Shown here one piece after another: positions 7,520 through 10,603 of a stretch of 10,603 bases of DNA (within the stretch, counting starts at the first letter, position 1; every line of letters starts with the position of its first letter). A model generated the notes under the pieces. That model was not told the DNA's origin, searched no databases, and saw only the letters and a list, made by a program, of their open reading frames with translations. Where the stretch lies: positions 1-10,603 of the forward strand of contig JBDLTZ010000266.1 in the NCBI GenBank assembly GCA_039805565.1, read 5' to 3'. This DNA is from CALJIC01 sp039805565. Lineage in GTDB: Bacteria > Chloroflexota > Chloroflexia > Chloroflexales > Roseiflexaceae. A program made the position numbers and the translations under genes.

Positions 7520-8866
7520 ATGGACATCGCCCCCGGCATCTTCAAGGCCTACGATATCCGTGGGATCTATCCCACCGAGCTCAACGAGGACGGTGCCTAC
7601 GCTATCGGACGCGCGTTCGTCACCTTCCTTGGCGCCACCGAGGTCATCGTCGGACACGACATGCGGCTCTCCGGCCCCTCGATCTTCGAGGCCGTCACGC
7701 GCGGCATCATGGACCAGGGCGCCGACGTGGTCAACATCGGCCTGGTCAGCACCGACCAGTACTACTTCGCCTGCACCCAGCTCGGCCTGCCGGGCATGAT
7801 GGTCACTGCCTCGCACAACCCCAAGCAGTACAACGGCTTCAAGATGGTGCGCCAGATGCCCTACCTCCTCAGCGGCAAGGAGGGCATCCAGGACTTGCGC
7901 CGCATCGTCGAGCAGGACGCCTTCGCCCCCGCTGCGCGCAAGGGCTCCATGCGCTCGATCGATCTCTCCGAGCAGTTCATCGAGGCCGTCATCGGCCTGA
8001 TCGATGTCGAGAAGCTGCGCGGCAAAGGCATCAAGGTGGTTGCGGATACCGGCAACGGCACCGTCGGCCCGATCCTCAAGCGCGTCTACGAGCGCCTGCC
8101 CGTCGAGCTCGTCGGCATGTACCTCGACCCGGACGGCAGCCTGCCGAACCACGGCCTCGACCCGCTCCAGCCCGAGAACCGCGCCGAGCTTGAGCAGCGC
8201 GTGGTCGCCGAGGGCGCCGCGGCGGGCTTTGCCTTCGACGGCGATGGCGACCGCTTCTTCGTGATCGACGACCGCGGGCAGTTCGTCTCGGGCGACTTCC
8301 TCACCGCGCTCCTCGGCCGCGACCTGCTCCAGCGCTCCCCCGGCAGCAAGATCGTCTACGACGTGCGCGCCTCCTGGGCCGTGCCGGACCTGATCAGCGC
8401 CGTCGGCGGCACTCCGCTCATGGAGCGCGTCGGCCACGCCTTCATCAAGCGCCGCATGGCTGATGAGAATGCCCTCTTCGGCGGCGAGGTCACCGGCCAC
8501 TACTACTTCCGCGACTTCACCTACGCCGACTCGGGCATCATCCCGTCGCTCCTGATCATGGAGATGATCGCGTCCGAGGGCCAGCCGATGTCCGCGCTCC
8601 TCGCCCCGCTCGAGGCCAAGTACTTCATCTCGGGCGAGATCAACTCCACCGTGGCCAGCCCGGCCGCTAAGATGGAAGAGCTCGGCCGCCGCTACGCTGA
8701 CGGCGAGGTGATGCACATGGATGGCATCTCGGTGACCTACCCGGACTGGCACTTCAACGTCCGCGCCTCCAACACCGAGCCGCTCATGCGCCTGAACCTC
8801 GAGGCCAAGACCCCCGAGATGATGCAGCAGAAGCGCGATGAGGTGCTGGGGATCATCCGGGGCTAG
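7520..8866 (+). CDS. Phosphomannomutase / phosphoglucomutase (alpha-D-phosphohexomutase, AlgC-type)
   Basis: This cytoplasmic Mg2+ enzyme interconverts hexose-6-phosphate and hexose-1-phosphate, feeding GDP-mannose and UDP-glucose synthesis. The four domains can be followed: FKAYDIRGIYPTELN (8-22) at the N-terminus; the phosphoserine loop TASHNP with S98; the metal loop DGDGDR (240-245); the sugar-specificity loop GGEVTGHYYF (321-330, where E323 and the following small hydroxyl residue read the sugar); and the phosphate-binding loop RASNTEP (415-421). The 448 residues are close to the usual 450-460. Dual-specificity members are often named manB, algC or pgm; sequence alone does not settle the preferred sugar, so no symbol is given. 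AAGGAGG (7508-7514) sits 5 nt before the ATG. The gene looks monocistronic, with a hairpin 12 nt past the stop. Confidence 0.95.
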   Translation: MDIAPGIFKAYDIRGIYPTELNEDGAYAIGRAFVTFLGATEVIVGHDMRLSGPSIFEAVTRGIMDQGADVVNIGLVSTDQYYFACTQLGLPGMMVTASHNPKQYNGFKMVRQMPYLLSGKEGIQDLRRIVEQDAFAPAARKGSMRSIDLSEQFIEAVIGLIDVEKLRGKGIKVVADTGNGTVGPILKRVYERLPVELVGMYLDPDGSLPNHGLDPLQPENRAELEQRVVAEGAAAGFAFDGDGDRFFVIDDRGQFVSGDFLTALLGRDLLQRSPGSKIVYDVRASWAVPDLISAVGGTPLMERVGHAFIKRRMADENALFGGEVTGHYYFRDFTYADSGIIPSLLIMEMIASEGQPMSALLAPLEAKYFISGEINSTVASPAAKMEELGRRYADGEVMHMDGISVTYPDWHFNVRASNTEPLMRLNLEAKTPEMMQQKRDEVLGIIRG

Positions 8867-8878
8867 CTCGGGAGGCCC

Positions 8879-8899
8879 AGGGAGGGCCGAGCCCTCCCT
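8879..8899 (+). terminator. GC-rich hairpin after the phosphohexomutase gene
   Basis: A perfect 9-bp stem (8879-8887 with 8891-8899) and a 3-nt CGA loop start 12 nt after the stop codon. Only TT-G follows, so the U tract is poor; termination is likely but not canonical. It separates this gene from the tRNA promoter. Confidence 0.5.
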
Positions 8900-8918
8900 T
8901 GAAACCCATCCCTCCTCG

Positions 8919-8947
8919 TTGCCGGCATCCCGCGCCTGTGCTACAAT
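8919..8947 (+). promoter_or_regulatory. Predicted promoter of tRNA-Leu
   Basis: TTGCCG (-35, 8919-8924), a 17-nt spacer, and TACAAT (-10, 8942-8947) with the TGC extension. The start would be near 8954, five bases before the mature tRNA end, a normal arrangement for a single tRNA gene. Confidence 0.75.
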
Positions 8948-8958
8948 CTTAGCAGCAC

Positions 8959-9042
8959 GGGGACGTGGCGAAATGGCAGACGCGCAAGTCTTAGGAACTT
9001 GTGGAGCGATCCGTGAGGGTTCGAGTCCCTCCGTCCCCACCA
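8959..9042 (+). tRNA. tRNA-Leu, anticodon UAG (CCA encoded)
   Basis: The cloverleaf is complete. The acceptor arm GGGGACG pairs with CGTCCCC, then discriminator A and an encoded CCA (9040-9042). The D arm has GCG/CGC. The anticodon arm CAAGT/ACTTG encloses the loop CTTAGGA, so the anticodon is TAG (8992-8994), reading CUN leucine codons. A long variable arm with GGA/TCC pairing marks a class II tRNA, as expected for leucine. The T arm is GAGGG-TTCGAGT-CCCTC. No intron or mismatch is seen. Confidence 0.97.
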
Positions 9043-9094
9043 CAGTGAACATGTGACAACTCGCACAGCTCACCCATTATCGTGCGGTGGTGAT

Positions 9095-9133
9095 GAGGGG
9101 CTTTTTACCTCTCTCAGAAGCGAAAAACCCCTC
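9095..9133. repeat. Imperfect inverted repeat after tRNA-Leu
   Basis: GAGGGG-C-TTTTT (9095-9106) mirrors AAAAA-CCCCTC (9123-9133), with one bulged C and a 16-nt centre. The left half can also fold alone as GAGGGG with CCTCTC around CTTTTTA. The G-run followed by five Ts 53-64 nt after the tRNA may act as its transcription stop, but T and A tracts lie inside the stem rather than outside as in a standard bidirectional terminator. Confidence 0.4.
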
Positions 9134-9156
9134 TTCGTAGCACCCCAGAAGTACCC

Positions 9157-9185
9157 TTGACGCAGCCCCCCCGCGGGTCTATAAT
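9157..9185 (+). promoter_or_regulatory. Strong sigma70-type promoter in the tRNA-SWIM intergenic region
   Basis: TTGACG (-35, 9157-9162), an exact 17-nt spacer that is nearly all G and C, and a perfect TATAAT (-10, 9180-9185). Predicted start about 9192. It is among the best promoters in the window, yet the next evident gene begins about 244 nt downstream. Confidence 0.8.
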
Positions 9186-9191
9186 GATCGC

Positions 9192-9332
9192 AACGGGTTA
9201 AGCAACGGCCCCGGTCGAGGTTCTACTCAGGGCAAAGGCGCACATCTATGCGAGTGTCAAAGCCAGCAGAATATCGACCGGTCGAGGGCGGCGCAGGGTA
9301 GTCTGATCCTGCTGCCGCCCTTGTCGCTTTCT
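9192..9332 (+). ncRNA. Predicted structured RNA or attenuator leader upstream of the SWIM gene, unrecognised
   Basis: Between a near-consensus promoter and an intrinsic terminator lies a segment that folds into one long imperfect rod. 9211-9218 pairs with 9274-9281 (8 bp, perfect). After a G/A mismatch, 9220-9224 pairs with 9268-9272 (5 bp, one G-U). Then come 9226-9227 with 9265-9266, a 3-nt bulge, 9231-9233 with 9262-9264, a purine-rich internal loop, and an apical hairpin CGCA-CATCTA-TGCG (9239-9252). I cannot match it to a family: it is not tRNA, tmRNA, SRP RNA or RNase P, and it lacks the full core of the riboswitches I compared. It could be a free small RNA of about 140 nt or a regulatory leader of the SWIM gene. 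A possible 17-codon reading frame (9248-9301) crosses it. Confidence 0.5.
9286..9332 (+). terminator. Intrinsic terminator of the predicted RNA
   Basis: GGGCGGC-GCAGG (9286-9297) pairs with CCTGC-T-GCCGCCC (9308-9320): 12 bp with one bulged T and a 10-nt loop. The tail TTGTCGCTTTCT (9321-9332) is T-rich. It lies about 104 nt before the SWIM start codon, so it would end transcription ahead of that gene unless regulated. Confidence 0.75.
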
Positions 9333-9435
9333 AGGAGCCCACGAGTCAGCGGTTCTCAAGACAATGACGCAGGCGCCGACGCGGATATGGCTGCGTCGCA
9401 CCACCTGCTCCCCCTAACCAGTGAGGAGGCGCACC
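9333..9435 (+). other. Untranslated stretch before the SWIM gene
   Basis: No reading frame or clear promoter is supported here. It holds a perfect 7-bp inverted repeat, GACGCAG (9366-9372) with CTGCGTC (9391-9397), 27 nt before the AGGAGG of the SWIM gene. If transcription comes from 9192, this is the last part of the leader; otherwise a weak promoter must be hidden here. Confidence 0.4.
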
Positions 9436-9726
9436 ATGCACTCGGATCTGATCGGCAAGATCGAGAAAGCCCGTCGCTACGCGGAGGAGCCCGAGCGGAT
9501 CAGCGTCGGCGAGCTGAAGGCCACCTTCCGCGGCGGCAATAACGACCACATCATCACCCTCGCGAACGACGAGTGGTCCTGCGACTGCGACTTCTTCCGC
9601 CTGCGCCACACCTGCGCGCACGTCATGGCGCTCCAGAAGATCCTGAGCCCGATGCTTACCGCCGAGGCCCGCGAGTTCAGCGGCGCCCACGCCGAGGCCC
9701 AGCTGGCCAGCGCTTCCTTGAGCTAA
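9436..9726 (+). CDS. Small SWIM zinc-finger protein
   Basis: A 96-residue protein, MHSDLIGKIEKARRYAEEPE at the start. A central beta region (GELKATFRGG, then DHIITLANDEWS) leads into the zinc motif CDCDFFRLRHTCAHVMAL, with ligands C49, C51, C60 and H62, matching the CxCx(n)CxH pattern of SWIM domains (PF04434). Almost the whole chain is this domain; there is no attached helicase, ATPase or transposase part. SWIM domains are thought to bind DNA or proteins, but stand-alone bacterial ones have no assigned role. The ATG at 9436 is preferred because AGGAGG (9424-9429) lies 6 nt upstream; a GTG at 9421 in the same frame overlaps that site. The upstream structured RNA and downstream terminator make it a one-gene unit. 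Confident in the domain, not in a function. Confidence 0.88.
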   Translation: MHSDLIGKIEKARRYAEEPERISVGELKATFRGGNNDHIITLANDEWSCDCDFFRLRHTCAHVMALQKILSPMLTAEAREFSGAHAEAQLASASLS

Positions 9727-9754
9727 TCTCCCACCACAAGGTGTGATAGCATAC

Positions 9755-9784
9755 GGAGGGCGGGCGCACGCTCGCCCTTCTTTC
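9755..9784 (+). terminator. Intrinsic terminator after the SWIM gene
   Basis: GGGCGGGC (9758-9765), loop GCAC, GCTCGCCC (9770-9777): 8 bp with one G-U, extendable to 11 bp outward. The tail is TTCTTTC (9778-9784). It lies 28 nt after the SWIM stop and about 30 nt before the phosphodiesterase start, so most transcripts should end here. Confidence 0.8.
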
Positions 9785-9815
9785 ATGCCCAGCGTCACAG
9801 CGGAGGAGAGGAGAC

Positions 9816-10523
9816 ATGGCGCTCGTCATCGCCCACCGCGGCGCGTCGGCCTACGCGCCCGAGAACACCATGGCCGCCTTCGAGCTCGCCGCCCGCCAGG
9901 GCGCCGACATGTGCGAGCTCGACGTCCAGCCCACCGCCGACGGCCAGCTCGCTGTCTTCCACGACGATACCACCGCCCGCTGGGACGGCCAGGACCGCCG
10001 TGCCGCCTCCTGCACCCTCGCCGAGCTCCAGGCCCTCGACATCGGCGGCGAGCGCGTCGCTACCCTCGCCGAGGTCTGCCACTTCGCCCGCGAGCGCGGC
10101 ATGCGCCTCAATGTCGAGCTCAAGGGCGCCGGCTTCGGCGCCCAGGTCGCCCGCCTGCTGCGTGACACCCGCGCCGCTGAGCTGACCCTGATCTCGTCCT
10201 TCTGGCCCGACGCGCTGACCGAGATCGCCGCCGCCGACCCGTCCCTGCCGCGCGCCTACCTGATGTACTCCGGCTCCCCCCGCCAGGGCGACTCCTGGCC
10301 CATCTCCGCCCTACAGAGTGTGGACGCCCAGGCCTGGCACCCCGGCGCCGACATCCCCGGCCTGGAGCAGCTCCTCCCGCTCGTACGCCGCGACGGCTAC
10401 CAGGTCAACGTCTGGACCGTGAACGACCCGGCGCTGATGCGGCGGCTAGTGGACCTCGGCGCGGATGGGATCATCACCGACAAGCCCGATGTGCTGCGTC
10501 AGGTGCTGGAGCTGAGGGGCTAG
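9816..10523 (+). CDS. Glycerophosphodiester phosphodiesterase (GDPD family)
   Basis: This enzyme hydrolyses glycerophosphodiesters to glycerol-3-phosphate and the free alcohol, salvaging phospholipid head groups. It is a 235-residue TIM-barrel protein without a signal peptide, so cytoplasmic like UgpQ rather than periplasmic like GlpQ. Family motifs are in order: IAHRGAS with H7 and R8; APENT (E16); CELDVQ with metal ligands E34 and D36; VFHDD with H49 as the second catalytic histidine; LNVELKG (E101); VNVWTVND (W200); and GADGIITDKPD (215-225). All active-site residues are present, and length is normal for the short form. The start has GGAGGAG at 9802-9808, 7 nt upstream. No convincing promoter lies between the terminator at 9755-9784 and the ATG, so its transcription start is unclear; read-through from the SWIM gene is one possibility. 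Confidence 0.95.
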   Translation: MALVIAHRGASAYAPENTMAAFELAARQGADMCELDVQPTADGQLAVFHDDTTARWDGQDRRAASCTLAELQALDIGGERVATLAEVCHFARERGMRLNVELKGAGFGAQVARLLRDTRAAELTLISSFWPDALTEIAAADPSLPRAYLMYSGSPRQGDSWPISALQSVDAQAWHPGADIPGLEQLLPLVRRDGYQVNVWTVNDPALMRRLVDLGADGIITDKPDVLRQVLELRG

Positions 10524-10534
10524 GGGAGAGCCCG

Positions 10535-10555
10535 CTCTTCCGCTGACGCGAAGAG
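10535..10555. repeat. Short inverted repeat after the phosphodiesterase gene
   Basis: CTCTTC (10535-10540) pairs with GAAGAG (10550-10555) across a 9-nt loop. An overlapping alternative pairs GGGAGAG with CTCTTCC. No U tract follows, so it is only a weak terminator candidate. The remaining bases to the window end hold nothing I can call. Confidence 0.3.
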
Positions 10556-10603
10556 ATGCTGCCTTAGCCCGCTCCTCTGCCTGCTCCCCCACCCGCCCTG
10601 CCG

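Noticed and set aside
7490..9073. 527-codon minus-strand frame opposite the phosphohexomutase and tRNA
   Set aside because: Same composition artefact; it would also have to cross the tRNA gene.
9226..9264. c-di-GMP (GEMM) or glycine riboswitch
   Set aside because: CAGGGCAAA and CAAAGCC recall the GEMM-I core, and CTCAGG-GCAAAGG recalls the glycine aptamer. But the GNRA-capped P2 and the P3 arm of GEMM, and the upstream glycine-aptamer half, are missing. A covariance-model search would settle it.
9192..9332. SRP (4.5S) RNA
   Set aside because: Rod shape and size are similar, but the conserved GGAAG/AGCAGC-type domain and GNAR-type tip are absent.

Overview
The window is GC-rich bacterial chromosome with strong G/C bias at third codon positions. 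The gene families, the 54-residue protein at 6348-6512 and the seven-base repeats inside a coding region make a filamentous or phototrophic Chloroflexota (Chloroflexia) the best guess. That assignment rests on remembered resemblance, not on a marker gene. Most content is chromosomal housekeeping; I see no transposase, integrase, CRISPR array or phage gene.

Layout. 1-1085 (+): the 3' part of secA, ending in a SEC-C zinc motif plus a long Ala/Pro/Gln tail. 1093-1150: a sigma70-type promoter overlapping a 13-bp inverted repeat. 1187-2761 (+): gpmI, the cofactor-independent phosphoglycerate mutase. 2766-2802: a hairpin shared with the convergent gene. 2829-3500 (-): a Yip1-like membrane protein. 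3588-6182 (-): a large GT-C (family 39/ArnT-like) membrane glycosyltransferase carrying three in-frame arrays of 7-nt repeats. 6183-6347: divergent promoters. 6348-6512 (+): a small conserved-looking protein. 6628-7286 (-): an MFS transporter remnant with an apparent internal deletion and frameshift. 7520-8866 (+): an AlgC-type phosphohexomutase. 8959-9042 (+): tRNA-Leu(UAG). 9043-9435: no recognised gene, but a complete promoter, folded RNA and terminator. 9436-9726 (+): a 96-residue SWIM zinc-finger protein. 9816-10523 (+): a glycerophosphodiester phosphodiesterase.

How the genes fit together. They do not form one pathway. gpmI serves glycolysis and gluconeogenesis. The phosphohexomutase supplies hexose-1-phosphates for polysaccharide and glycan precursors, and the membrane glycosyltransferase could use lipid-linked sugars at the cell surface. 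The phosphodiesterase recycles glycerophosphodiesters from lipid turnover. SecA drives Sec-dependent export. Most genes have their own promoter or terminator, so these look like short transcription units rather than a long operon.

The least explained features are (1) the approximately 140-nt predicted RNA at about 9192-9332, with its own near-consensus promoter and intrinsic terminator ahead of the SWIM gene, and (2) the 7-nt arrays, which stay open in the glycosyltransferase frame and fall in loops between its membrane helices. The RNA is the best candidate for an undescribed element.
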